Assembly: GCA_903833275.1 (NCBI GenBank)
Contig: CAILEP010000031.1
Coordinates: 124,001-188,000, forward strand
Direction of reading: 5' to 3'
Source of the DNA: an uncultured Bdellovibrionales bacterium
Lineage (GTDB): Bacteria > Bdellovibrionota > Bdellovibrionia > Bdellovibrionales > UBA1609
Length of the DNA stretch: 64,000 nt
Part shown: positions 15,621 through 24,252 of the stretch, piece by piece
Numbering within the stretch: position 1 is the first letter of the stretch
Layout of the letters: each line of letters begins with the position of its first letter
Translations under genes and position numbers: made by a program
Notes under the pieces: generated by a model
The model's input: the letters and a program-made list of their open reading frames with translations, nothing else
Told to the model about the DNA's origin: nothing
Databases searched by the model: none

Positions 15621-18221
15621 ATGCTCGATTTAAGTAAATTCACTCAAAAAAGCCAAGAAGCAATACAGGCCGCCGCGCGCCTGGCAGAAGACAATCGAAA
15701 CTCTCAAATTGAGCCCGATCATGTAATTTCTGAACTGGTTCGGCAAGATGAGGGCATTGTTCCGCAGGTCCTAGGGGCCCAACAAGCCCCGCAAAAAGTG
15801 AAAATAAGCGAATTGAGCCAAAAATTGGCAGCCCGATTGCGTGATCTGCCTCAATTGAGCGGCCCAAAAAACGGACAGATAGGGGTCTCGCAAGGCCTTT
15901 TGGCGCTACTTAAGCAGTCCGAAGTCGAGGCCAAACTGTGGGGCGATTCATTCGTTTCGACAGAGCACTTTATCTTAGCCCAGTTAAAAGAGAAGGCCAG
16001 TGAGCTCACGCGAATTCTCGAGCGTGCAGGGGTGAATTACACCAGTTTCTCAGCTACTCTTAAAGAGAAGAGGGGGTCACAGAAAGTGACTGATGATAAT
16101 CCTGAAGTAAAGTTTGATACACTTAAAAAATACGCACGAGACCTTACAGAGTTGGCGGAGTCAGGCAAACTTGACCCGGTTGTCGGTCGCGACGAAGAGA
16201 TTCGCCGCGTGATTCAGGTTCTCTCTCGCCGAACTAAAAATAACCCTGTGCTCATTGGCGAGCCCGGCGTTGGTAAAACGGCCATCGCCGAAGGCCTTGC
16301 GCTTAGAATTATTAACAAAGATGTTCCTGATGTTCTTATTGATAAGAAGCTGATGTCTCTTGATATGGGTTCGCTTATAGCGGGCGCCAAATACCGCGGC
16401 GAATTTGAAGATCGTCTGAAAGCCGTTATTAAAGAAGTCACAGAGTCAAACGGTAAAATCATTCTGTTTATTGATGAGCTTCATACTCTCGTTGGCGCCG
16501 GCAAGGGTGAGGGGTCAATGGATGCCGGCCAGTTGTTAAAACCTGCTCTAGCTCGCGGCGAGCTTCGTTGTATTGGTGCAACGACTCTCGACGAATATCG
16601 AAAATACATTGAAAAAGACAAAGCCCTTGAGCGTCGTTTTCAAACAGTACTTGTTCAAGAGCCCTCAGTTGCAGATGCGACTACGATTCTGAGGGGTCTC
16701 AAAGAGAAATACGAGGTCCATCACGGGGTGCGAATCACCGATTCGGCTATTGTGGCGGCGGTAAAACTATCACACAGATATATAGCCGATCGGTTTCTGC
16801 CAGATAAGGCTATCGATTTGATGGATGAGGCCGCCTCACGGCTCTCGATCGAAATTAATAGCGTGCCGGCTGAAATTGACGAGATCCAACGTCATATTAC
16901 TCAACTTAAAATTGAAAACGAAGCTTTGAAAAAAGAAACGGACGAGGCATCTAGAGAACGGCTGAGTGCAATCGCGCTTGAGCTGAAGGGTCTTGAGCAA
17001 AAGGTCGGTGGTCTTAAAAAGCAATGGGATAAAGAAAAAGAAGAGATTCTTGGCTCTAAAAAAACCAAAGAAGAAATTGAGAGCGTTAAAATTGAAATTG
17101 ATCGCGCAGAGCGCGATGGTCGTCTTGATCGCGCTGCAGAACTAAAATACGGGCGCTTGCCCGATTTAGAGAAAAAACTTGTATCGTTCACCGAAAAATC
17201 AAAAGCTAAAAAAGATGACAACCGATTGTTACGAGAAGAAGTAACCCCTGACGAAATCGCCGAGATCGTGGCGAAATGGACCGGGATCCCGGTCAACAAA
17301 ATGCTGCAAAGTGAAACTACGCGTTTGCTTAAGATGGAAGACCACCTTCGCGCTCGCGTAGTGGGTCAAGACAAGGCATTGACAGCAGTGGCTGATGCGA
17401 TCCGCCGTTCTCGAGCCGAAATATCAGACCCCAATCAGCCCATTGGTTCGTTTATGTTCTTGGGGCCGACCGGCGTAGGTAAGACCGAAACAGTGAAGGC
17501 TCTCGCCGAATTTCTTTTCGATACTGAAGAAGCCGTGGTTCGCATCGACATGTCAGAGTACATGGAGAAACATTCGGTATCTCGTTTAATCGGCGCGCCT
17601 CCTGGCTACGTAGGTTATGAAGAAGGTGGGCAGTTAACGGAGCGTGTTCGTCGCCGCCCGTACAGCGTGGTGTTGCTCGATGAAATCGAAAAGGCCCATC
17701 CCGAAGTTTTCAACGTTTTGCTACAAGTTCTTGATGACGGTCGGCTCACCGATGGTCAGGGTCGAACCGTTGATTTTCGCAACACGGTCTTCGTAATGAC
17801 TTCGAACATAGGCTCACAGTCGATAATGGATGAGTCTTTAAATGACGAGAAAAAACGTCAAGCCGTGCTTTCTCAACTCAAAGACCACTTTCGCCCCGAG
17901 TTTTTAAATCGGGTTGATGAAATTATCGTCTTTGATAGTTTAACTGAAAAGCTCTTGAGTCAAATTGTCGAGATTCAACTCGGCGAAGTAAATCGTCGCC
18001 TTCAGGATAAAAAATTAGAGCTAATTTTTAGTGATAAAGCAAAAGAATGGTTGGGCGCCAGAGGCTTCGATGCTGTTTATGGGGCCCGCCCCTTAAAGAG
18101 AATTATAAAAACTGAGGTTTTGAACCCGCTTGCCAAGGGCCTTATCGCTGGAGAATACGGCCCCGGGGATAAAATTAAAGTGGACGCCCATGACCTCGGG
18201 TTAAACTTCTCGAAATCGTAA
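15621..18221 (+). CDS. clpB: Disaggregase ClpB
   Basis: AAA+ chaperone that, with DnaK, extracts proteins from aggregates. The 866-residue protein is full length: Clp N-domain (1-145), first AAA+ module with Walker [10 protein letters not shown] (near 210) and Walker B LFIDELH, the ClpB coiled-coil middle domain (about 410-530), and a second AAA+ module with GPTGVGKTE (near 615), LLDEIEK and the C-terminal GARPLKR sensor-2. It has no IGF/IGL ClpP loop in the second module, which fits ClpB and not ClpA. The ATG follows GAGGTG. A small perfect hairpin AGCTGA-GAA-TCAGCT lies 24-38 bases upstream; no heat-shock promoter is clear. Confidence 0.97.
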   Translation: MLDLSKFTQKSQEAIQAAARLAEDNRNSQIEPDHVISELVRQDEGIVPQVLGAQQAPQKVKISELSQKLAARLRDLPQLSGPKNGQIGVSQGLLALLKQSEVEAKLWGDSFVSTEHFILAQLKEKASELTRILERAGVNYTSFSATLKEKRGSQKVTDDNPEVKFDTLKKYARDLTELAESGKLDPVVGRDEEIRRVIQVLSRRTKNNPVLIGEPGVGKTAIAEGLALRIINKDVPDVLIDKKLMSLDMGSLIAGAKYRGEFEDRLKAVIKEVTESNGKIILFIDELHTLVGAGKGEGSMDAGQLLKPALARGELRCIGATTLDEYRKYIEKDKALERRFQTVLVQEPSVADATTILRGLKEKYEVHHGVRITDSAIVAAVKLSHRYIADRFLPDKAIDLMDEAASRLSIEINSVPAEIDEIQRHITQLKIENEALKKETDEASRERLSAIALELKGLEQKVGGLKKQWDKEKEEILGSKKTKEEIESVKIEIDRAERDGRLDRAAELKYGRLPDLEKKLVSFTEKSKAKKDDNRLLREEVTPDEIAEIVAKWTGIPVNKMLQSETTRLLKMEDHLRARVVGQDKALTAVADAIRRSRAEISDPNQPIGSFMFLGPTGVGKTETVKALAEFLFDTEEAVVRIDMSEYMEKHSVSRLIGAPPGYVGYEEGGQLTERVRRRPYSVVLLDEIEKAHPEVFNVLLQVLDDGRLTDGQGRTVDFRNTVFVMTSNIGSQSIMDESLNDEKKRQAVLSQLKDHFRPEFLNRVDEIIVFDSLTEKLLSQIVEIQLGEVNRRLQDKKLELIFSDKAKEWLGARGFDAVYGARPLKRIIKTEVLNPLAKGLIAGEYGPGDKIKVDAHDLGLNFSKS

Positions 18222-18279
18222 ATATCTCTTATGGCGCAATGCGCGTCTGCATTTTAGCAAGAATATTCTACATAAAACC

Positions 18280-18303
18280 AAAGAAGTTTTTCAAAACTTC
18301 TTT
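18280..18303. terminator. Palindromic hairpin after clpB
   Basis: AAAGAAGTTTT-TC-AAAACTTCTTT is an 11-base inverted repeat with a 2-base centre, about 60 bases after the clpB stop. It is followed by CATTTC, not a clean T-run, but the stem itself ends in TTT. It may act as a weak terminator, separating clpB from the next gene. Confidence 0.45.
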
Positions 18304-18371
18304 CATTTCTATCATTGCATAGAGTCGATCAATAAGTTCACCGCTCAACTTAAGAGGACGTTCGAATTTCC

Positions 18372-18383
18372 GGGGGGGGGGGG
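18372..18383 (+). repeat. Run of twelve G three bases before a start codon
   Basis: Twelve consecutive G (18372-18383), then AAC, then the ATG at 18387. No other Shine-Dalgarno sequence is present, so the G-run itself must serve as the ribosome binding site. Runs of this length are prone to slipped-strand change, which here would alter SD position and spacing but not the reading frame. Confidence 0.9.
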
Positions 18384-18386
18384 AAC

Positions 18387-21300
18387 ATGATCGCACTTCG
18401 CATTTTTATTATTGCCACATTTATTGTATCGGCTGCAGCGCGGGCTGAAGAGAGCGCGGGCACCGGCGCGCCTAAAAACATTGCCACCAAGTATACAAAG
18501 AAAGAAATTGCTGACTCGAGATTTGGCGTTGGCGAAAAAGAAGAATTCATGCGTCTCGCGCACGGAGTGGCTAAAGAACTCAATAAGAAAATCTTGGGGC
18601 AAGAAAATACCACGCTCATTTTGCAAGATCGGTTGATTCAATACATCGAGTCTTACCCAAACCGAAAAGGCGAGCCGGTTGCGATCAACTTAATCGGGTT
18701 GCCAGGTATCGGAAAAACCGGAATGCTCAAGGCGTTAGAAGATGTTGGTCTGCCGGTTGTTATTTTCAATGCCCAAGATTACGTCGGCGAAAGAGGCCGC
18801 GGGTTTAAAGAAGAACTCTTTGTCGGCCTCTCGAGGCACGGCGGGCTAAGTGCGACTCCAGACGGCAAATTCAAGGTCGACAAGCCCCTCATAATTGTCA
18901 TTGATGAGCTTGATAAAGTGCCCGAAATAGACGGAAACCAGGTCGAGACGACTCAGGCTCTGGTCGGCGCGGTCAATGCCATATTGTCAGAGGGCGAGCT
19001 GTCCGCCTATGGTACGAGCATTGATGTTTCAAATGTTATGTTCGTAACAACGATGAATTTTTCAACTAAAGATATCGAGTCGTTTACCTCTGAAATCCTG
19101 GACAAAGGTAAAAACTACTATGAGTTAACGATCGAAGATTTTCAAAAATTCGATGAATGGGTGCGCAATCAACCCAGTGCTCGATTTCGAGTTCTGTCAA
19201 AAATGTTTCGGTCAAATACGGTCAGCCGCCTGGCTCCCAACACCGTCATTTTGCAGCCGCTGAGCCGAGACGTCTATCGACGTATCATTGAGCTGGTGAT
19301 CGCAGAAACGACGCAAAAAGCTGGCCAAAAATCAATTGGCGTTTCGTACGATCCGTCGCTTGTTGAATTTCTTCTTAATAATGCTGTGTTTGCTCCATCA
19401 GGCGCGCGCGAGACCATTTTTCGCGCTCGAGCCATTCTCGAGCAGCTGGTGAATTTCGGTGTAAAGGCCATCGACCCCAAGGGCGATTCGACGGTCGATC
19501 GCCCCCGTGAGCTCGCGCTTTCAGTGGTCGGCTCAAAGGCGGTGGTAAGAGTCACACCCGTCGTAAACAAAATGGGCGAGATGCACAAGCGTATGAGTTT
19601 TGAGATTGAAGCTCAATACGACGCGGGTGCAAAATTATTTATTGCCCCGACCCAACTCGAAAGCACTAAGCCGGTTTACCCCGAGCCTAAATCTCAAGAG
19701 AAGCAGATTTCCAAAAAAGAAGTAGTCGCCGCGCGCTACCCTTTGACTGCCGAAATCCCGCCTCAAGTGGCAGCAAAAATAAACTCGGTACTTATTGGGC
19801 AAGAAGAAACCGTTAACTTAATTCTCGACGACATGAAGAAATACTTGGGCCGACCGGGCCCTGCCGCAAAAGAGCCTTCGGCTCGAATTCTCAGCGGGTT
19901 TCCGGGCATCGGAAAGTCTGAACTAGCAAGACTTGTAGGCGCCAACCTCAATTTGCCAATCGTAAAAATTAACATGCAGCAATTTTCTTCGGATTCAGCA
20001 GAAACCGTAACTGATTTTCTGGCTTACCTTAACGGAAAGATTAATGAGGCAAAAGCGGCGGCCAGCGAGCAAAAAAATGGCGGCAAATATATTTTGCTTC
20101 TTGAAGAGCTCGACAAGGTTTTCGAAATCGATCCGCAAACCGGTCGTTTTGTTAACCGCCCGATTATGGCGCTTATAAAAGATTTGCTCAACGATGGGCA
20201 AATTGCAGCGTCCCTTGGCCACGGTGCCAATGTCCAAATCGATATTCGTGACGCCTTTGCTTTAGTTACAATGAATTTCTCGGTAGATCGTTTCGGTTTC
20301 GAGGCCGACCCTCGCCTAACTTCGATAGGTGACGTCATGAATGCTTGGCGCTCGCTGAACGGCACCCCGATGGCCCTCAAGCAACTCTTGAGCTCGATGT
20401 TTTTACCGGAGACTGTCAGCCGATTGATGTCTCGTTTTACAATTATGAAGCCCCTTGAAGCCGCCGATTACAAGCGTCTAATTGCGAACCAAATCGACAA
20501 TGTTGTGAAGTCGCGTCTTTTAGACCCTAAGGGTCGCAACGTCGCGAAGCTCGATGTTAAGCTGACCGGCGCTTACGAAAATTATCTTTATCAAGAAACG
20601 GTTATCCCCTCTGAAGGTGGCCGTTATACCGTCGTTTCAGTGCAAAATAAGATTGCTTCAGATCTTGAGGCTGCGATGCAAAATATCCCTCGCAAGAAGG
20701 GCATCGAGGCAGCGCCGCTTTTAATTACGCTGGATTATGACAAGGCCAATTCGCAGGTTGTAATTAGAATGGCCTTAAATAAAGATCCGAGCGTCGCGGC
20801 TCAAAATGAAGAAGAGATTTTGCGTCGTGATGTCATAGAGCAGTTTCCGTCGCCAGAGATTGACGGCAAAATTCCTGCGTTTCGTTTATTTGTATCAGCA
20901 CACGAGTTTGGTCATGCCTATATGGGCATGCGCTTGGGTTTGCCGATTGAACATGTTGTGGTGGTCTCACCAAGCCCCGGTACGGGTGGCTACGTAAAAT
21001 TCGCCGGCGATTCAAACTCCGGCCGCGATTTAATTTTTAACGTTTTCTCGGCGCTCGCTTCGCGCGCGTTTGAGCGAATCGTGATGAGCCCAAACCCGAC
21101 AGACGAAAAAAGTGTTTTGCAAATTACCAGCGGCCCGTCAGCGGATATCAGGCAGGCTACTTATCAAATGTATTTGGCAATTTACGAACTCGGCCTCGAC
21201 CCGCAAGGCGGCACGATCGACAGCAATTTTAATTTGGGCTCGGGGCGCTATGCAAGTATCGACCTTATGCCGAAAGAATTGGCCGACCAGATCGGTCGGT

Positions 21301-21686
21301 TGATGCGTGAGATGGAGAATTTTATGGTTGCCGACTTTTTGAAGTTGCATCCGCAACAGTGGTACGTCCAAAAAATCCTTGAGCTGGCCCGAAAAGGCCA
21401 TATGACAGGCAATGGTTTTGCCGACCTCGTTGGGTTCAATCTCGATAGTTCGCGATCAGCCGCCAGCGACGTGACCGACCATTTTCGAAAGCTTTTTGGT
21501 GAACATATTCTCGAGCCGAGCATTTCTGCTTCAAATAGCTCTAGCGCCAAAGCGTCGGCAGCCGAAACGCTAACGACGATTAAAGCCAACAGAGACGCCT
21601 ATCTACATGAATTTACTAAACTTCTTAAGAATAACCTGCATCCAGGCAAGGCCGATTCTTGCGCCAGCCTTTTAAAAGGAGCTTAG
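18387..21686 (+). CDS. Signal-peptide protein with two AAA+ modules and an M41 zinc peptidase domain
   Basis: A 1099-residue protein with an unusual order of domains. Residues 1-20 look like a Sec signal or single anchor (core IFIIATFIVSAAARA). Module 1 has Walker A GLPGIGKT (104-111), Walker B IIVIDELDK (169-177), a likely Arg finger (Arg281 in VSRL) and sensor-2 GAR (Arg341). Module 2 has GFPGIGKS (504-511), LLLEELDK (Walker B Asp replaced by Glu573), Arg679 and GGR (Arg746). Both resemble ClpX/ClpB-D2 modules, and both start with a GQE box. The C-terminal third has HEFGH (His839, Glu840, His843) and SGPSADIRQAT (Asp920), matching the FtsH/M41 zinc ligands. FtsH has one AAA+ and one M41 domain, so this is a distinct architecture. 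I infer an ATP-driven protease or unfoldase; the location is uncertain because the periplasm lacks ATP. Confidence 0.85.
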   Translation: MIALRIFIIATFIVSAAARAEESAGTGAPKNIATKYTKKEIADSRFGVGEKEEFMRLAHGVAKELNKKILGQENTTLILQDRLIQYIESYPNRKGEPVAINLIGLPGIGKTGMLKALEDVGLPVVIFNAQDYVGERGRGFKEELFVGLSRHGGLSATPDGKFKVDKPLIIVIDELDKVPEIDGNQVETTQALVGAVNAILSEGELSAYGTSIDVSNVMFVTTMNFSTKDIESFTSEILDKGKNYYELTIEDFQKFDEWVRNQPSARFRVLSKMFRSNTVSRLAPNTVILQPLSRDVYRRIIELVIAETTQKAGQKSIGVSYDPSLVEFLLNNAVFAPSGARETIFRARAILEQLVNFGVKAIDPKGDSTVDRPRELALSVVGSKAVVRVTPVVNKMGEMHKRMSFEIEAQYDAGAKLFIAPTQLESTKPVYPEPKSQEKQISKKEVVAARYPLTAEIPPQVAAKINSVLIGQEETVNLILDDMKKYLGRPGPAAKEPSARILSGFPGIGKSELARLVGANLNLPIVKINMQQFSSDSAETVTDFLAYLNGKINEAKAAASEQKNGGKYILLLEELDKVFEIDPQTGRFVNRPIMALIKDLLNDGQIAASLGHGANVQIDIRDAFALVTMNFSVDRFGFEADPRLTSIGDVMNAWRSLNGTPMALKQLLSSMFLPETVSRLMSRFTIMKPLEAADYKRLIANQIDNVVKSRLLDPKGRNVAKLDVKLTGAYENYLYQETVIPSEGGRYTVVSVQNKIASDLEAAMQNIPRKKGIEAAPLLITLDYDKANSQVVIRMALNKDPSVAAQNEEEILRRDVIEQFPSPEIDGKIPAFRLFVSAHEFGHAYMGMRLGLPIEHVVVVSPSPGTGGYVKFAGDSNSGRDLIFNVFSALASRAFERIVMSPNPTDEKSVLQITSGPSADIRQATYQMYLAIYELGLDPQGGTIDSNFNLGSGRYASIDLMPKELADQIGRLMREMENFMVADFLKLHPQQWYVQKILELARKGHMTGNGFADLVGFNLDSSRSAASDVTDHFRKLFGEHILEPSISASNSSSAKASAAETLTTIKANRDAYLHEFTKLLKNNLHPGKADSCASLLKGA

Positions 21687-21773
21687 TTCGACCCCTCTTG
21701 ACGAAAACACCATTTAACCTTATCATGCACCACGTCAATTTGCCGATCAAAATAGTCAGACGAATGGTGCAAG

Positions 21774-22403
21774 ATGTTTTCTGGTATCGTCGAAACCAAG
21801 GTAAATCTTTTGGAGTGGTCGTCTGTTGACCGCTCTGCACAAGTCAAAATTCAAAGGCCAAGCAATTTCAAAGATTTAAGTATCGGCGACAGTATCGCCA
21901 TCGACGGCGTATGTTTGACCCTAGAAAAATTCACGACCGACTCAGCTGATTCAGATTTTCTGCAATTTTATCTCGGAGCAGAAACTTTAAAAGTCACAGG
22001 CTGGACGGCCGAGAAACTTAAAAATAAAGCTCTCAATATCGAAAGATCCCTGCGCCTAGCGGATCGCGTTCATGGGCATTTTGTTCTTGGGCACGTTGAC
22101 GCGATGGGGAGTGTTATCGCAGCAGAGAAAACCGGCGAAAATATTCAGCTAACAATTGCATTATCGGCGCCCCTGCGCCCACTTGTTTGGCGCAAAGGCA
22201 GCGTCGCGATCAACGGCATCAGTCTCACGATTAACAACGTTCGTGATATCAGCTCGACTGACTCCGTAGAGATTGAGCTTTGTATTATTCCTGAAACAAT
22301 TCGTCGAACAAATATTTCGCATTTGAAGGCTGGCGATTTAGTCACGGTTGAGGCTGACCAATACGCGCGCGCACTTCAAAGATTTAGTGAGGCAAAGCCG
22401 TGA
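21774..22403 (+). CDS. ribE: Riboflavin synthase alpha chain
   Basis: Converts two 6,7-dimethyl-8-ribityllumazine into riboflavin plus the pyrimidine. The 209-residue protein is the usual tandem of two lumazine-binding barrels: MFSGIVET at the N-terminus, IDGVCLTL in the first repeat, [11 protein letters not shown] at the repeat boundary and INGISLTIN in the second. Its stop overlaps the ribBA start (GTGA). No FMN riboswitch fold is visible in the 87 bases upstream, and ribD is not next to it. Confidence 0.95.
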   Translation: MFSGIVETKVNLLEWSSVDRSAQVKIQRPSNFKDLSIGDSIAIDGVCLTLEKFTTDSADSDFLQFYLGAETLKVTGWTAEKLKNKALNIERSLRLADRVHGHFVLGHVDAMGSVIAAEKTGENIQLTIALSAPLRPLVWRKGSVAINGISLTINNVRDISSTDSVEIELCIIPETIRRTNISHLKAGDLVTVEADQYARALQRFSEAKP

Positions 22404-23497
22404 ATGATATTCGAGAAATTATTGAGGACATCCGCGCGGGTAAAATGGTCATCATGATTGATGATGAAAATCGCGAAAACGAAGGTGATCTTATTTTGGC
22501 CACTGACTTCGTGACTCCCGCCGCGATCAACTTCATGGCCCGAGAGGCGCGCGGTTTAATTTGTCTCTCGCTAGAGTCCGATCAGATTCGCCGCTTGGGT
22601 TTACCGCAAATGGTGAAAGACGACGTCAATCATTCGCCCAACAAAACGGCTTTTACCGTTAGCATTGAAGCGGCCTCTGGGGTCACCACGGGCATTTCGG
22701 CGGCAGACCGTGCTCACACGATTCGAGTAGCCGCCGACCCACGATCGAATTCGTCTGACATTATTGTCCCGGGGCACGTGTTTCCGATACGCGCACAAGA
22801 GGGTGGGGTGCTCAAGCGTGCCGGGCACACTGAGGCCAGCGTCGACCTTGCCCGTTTAGCAGGCCTTCGCGCAGCGGCGGTCATCTGTGAGGTTATGAAT
22901 TTAGACGGCACAATGGCCCGCACCGAAGACCTTCGTAAGTTCGCAACTCAGCACAACCTGAAGATCGGCACCATTGAATCTCTTATTAAATACCGAATCG
23001 AGAATGAGTCTTTCGTCGACGAAACGTCGCGTTCGAATTTCTCTACCGAATTCGGCTCCAATTTTCGCCAACATATTTTCAAAAATCGCCTAGATGGCCG
23101 CGAGCACCTTGTTTTTACAAAAGGTGATTTGGGCGAGAGCGACCCGATTCTGGTTCGAGTGCAAAATGAAAATATTTTGGGCGACGTCTTTGGCGAAAAG
23201 TCAGTGCCCACTCGCGAGCAAATTCAAAGCGCCCTTGAGTTGATTGATCGAGCTGGGCGAGGTGTTTTTGTTTATTTGCGCGGTGAAAATCTGACCTCGT
23301 CATTAGTCGATCAAAAGACCTACGGTGTTGGCGCTCAAATTTTGCATGTGCTTGGTGTGGCTAAAATCAAGTTGATTACCAATAGCCCGGCAAAACGCGT
23401 GGGCCTAAAGGGTTTCGGCCTTGAGATTGTCGAGACCATACCCTTTGGAGCAGCTCAAAAAACACAAAAAGAGAATCAGGCAGGGTTAGATGCGTAA
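22400..23497 (+). CDS. ribB: DHBP synthase with a degenerate GTP cyclohydrolase II domain (RibBX-like)
   Basis: A 365-residue two-domain protein. Residues 1-200 are 3,4-dihydroxy-2-butanone-4-phosphate synthase with intact [11 protein letters not shown] and [20 protein letters not shown]. Residues about 205-350 align with GTP cyclohydrolase II, but the zinc segment (normally three Cys) reads [15 protein letters not shown] with no cysteine, and the RxGRGIGL-type segment reads LRGENLTSS. The last part ([34 protein letters not shown]) is well kept. I infer that only the RibB half is catalytic. Degenerate RibA halves (RibBX) are known in other proteobacteria, so a separate active GTP cyclohydrolase II should exist elsewhere. 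It overlaps ribH by 8 bases. Confidence 0.92.
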   Translation: MNDIREIIEDIRAGKMVIMIDDENRENEGDLILATDFVTPAAINFMAREARGLICLSLESDQIRRLGLPQMVKDDVNHSPNKTAFTVSIEAASGVTTGISAADRAHTIRVAADPRSNSSDIIVPGHVFPIRAQEGGVLKRAGHTEASVDLARLAGLRAAAVICEVMNLDGTMARTEDLRKFATQHNLKIGTIESLIKYRIENESFVDETSRSNFSTEFGSNFRQHIFKNRLDGREHLVFTKGDLGESDPILVRVQNENILGDVFGEKSVPTREQIQSALELIDRAGRGVFVYLRGENLTSSLVDQKTYGVGAQILHVLGVAKIKLITNSPAKRVGLKGFGLEIVETIPFGAAQKTQKENQAGLDA

Positions 23498-23990
23498 TAC
23501 GACAGAAAAGAAAATAGATCCCAAATGGCGCGTCGGTATCGTCACATCTCGCTTCAATGAAGAGATTACTTCAAAGCTTCAATCAGGGGCACTCGCCGAG
23601 CTCAAGAAACGTAATTTTAATTCGAAAAATTTAGTTTCGGTTTGGGTTCCGGGCGCCTATGAAATTCCGCTCGCGGCAAAATGGTTAATTGAAAATGATA
23701 AATGTGACGGGGTTGTGGCACTTGGTGCCGTTGTTAGAGGCGAAACTTCGCATTACGACTATGTCTGCTCTGCCGTCGAGCGTGGTTGCACGTTACTTCA
23801 GCTCGAATCTGGCAAACCTGTGGTCTTCGGAGTGCTCACAACCGAAAATGAAGAGCAAGCTCTTAACCGTGCCGGTGGCTCGCAGGGTCACAAAGGGCAA
23901 GAGGCCATCGACACTCTATTTGAAATGTTACTTTTAAAAAAATGTCTTAACCCCCAAAAACCCAAGGAGAATCGCCATGGCCGAAAATAA
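23490..23990 (+). CDS. ribH: 6,7-dimethyl-8-ribityllumazine synthase
   Basis: Joins the RibB product with the pyrimidine to give lumazine, the ribE substrate. The 166-residue protein has the family motifs: RFNEEIT near the N-terminus, VPGAYEIPLAAKWL, and GAVVRGETSHYDYVC with the catalytic His. A short C-terminal tail rich in Lys, Pro and Asn extends past the core and overlaps the next gene by 14 bases. Confidence 0.95.
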   Translation: MRNTTEKKIDPKWRVGIVTSRFNEEITSKLQSGALAELKKRNFNSKNLVSVWVPGAYEIPLAAKWLIENDKCDGVVALGAVVRGETSHYDYVCSAVERGCTLLQLESGKPVVFGVLTTENEEQALNRAGGSQGHKGQEAIDTLFEMLLLKKCLNPQKPKENRHGRK

Positions 23991-24216
23991 AGAGGTTACT
24001 GTTAACCATTTTCTCGATGAGCTCAAAAAACGAGTGAGCCCATCAAATGCAAAGTTACTACTGGATTCTGCAGTCGTAAGAACCGGCATAAATTGCTCGT
24101 CTGATTCTCCGCTCAATTCGCAGGATGCCCATGCGCTTTGCATGGAAATGATCCGAAAAGGTGGACCAAGTTTTCAGGTTGGCCGCGCAGTTTACACTGA
24201 ATTTATTCGTCAATAG
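23977..24216 (+). CDS. Small protein of unknown function after ribH
   Basis: A 79-residue protein starting within the ribH end, with AAGGAG eight bases upstream (23966-23971), so it is translated from the same mRNA. No domain is recognised. It is soluble, mixed alpha by composition, with two Cys (residues 40 and 55). In many proteobacteria nusB follows ribH; this protein is too short and unlike NusB. The function is unknown. Confidence 0.75.
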   Translation: MAENKEVTVNHFLDELKKRVSPSNAKLLLDSAVVRTGINCSSDSPLNSQDAHALCMEMIRKGGPSFQVGRAVYTEFIRQ

Positions 24217-24252
24217 ACTAAATTGAGTTATTAGATTGAATTGAGTACCGAA

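Noticed and set aside
21687-21773. FMN riboswitch upstream of ribE
   Set aside because: The gap is only 87 bases and shows none of the conserved RFN segments.
23977-24216. nusB
   Set aside because: The position after ribH suggests it, but the 79-residue product is half the length of NusB and has no NusB motifs.
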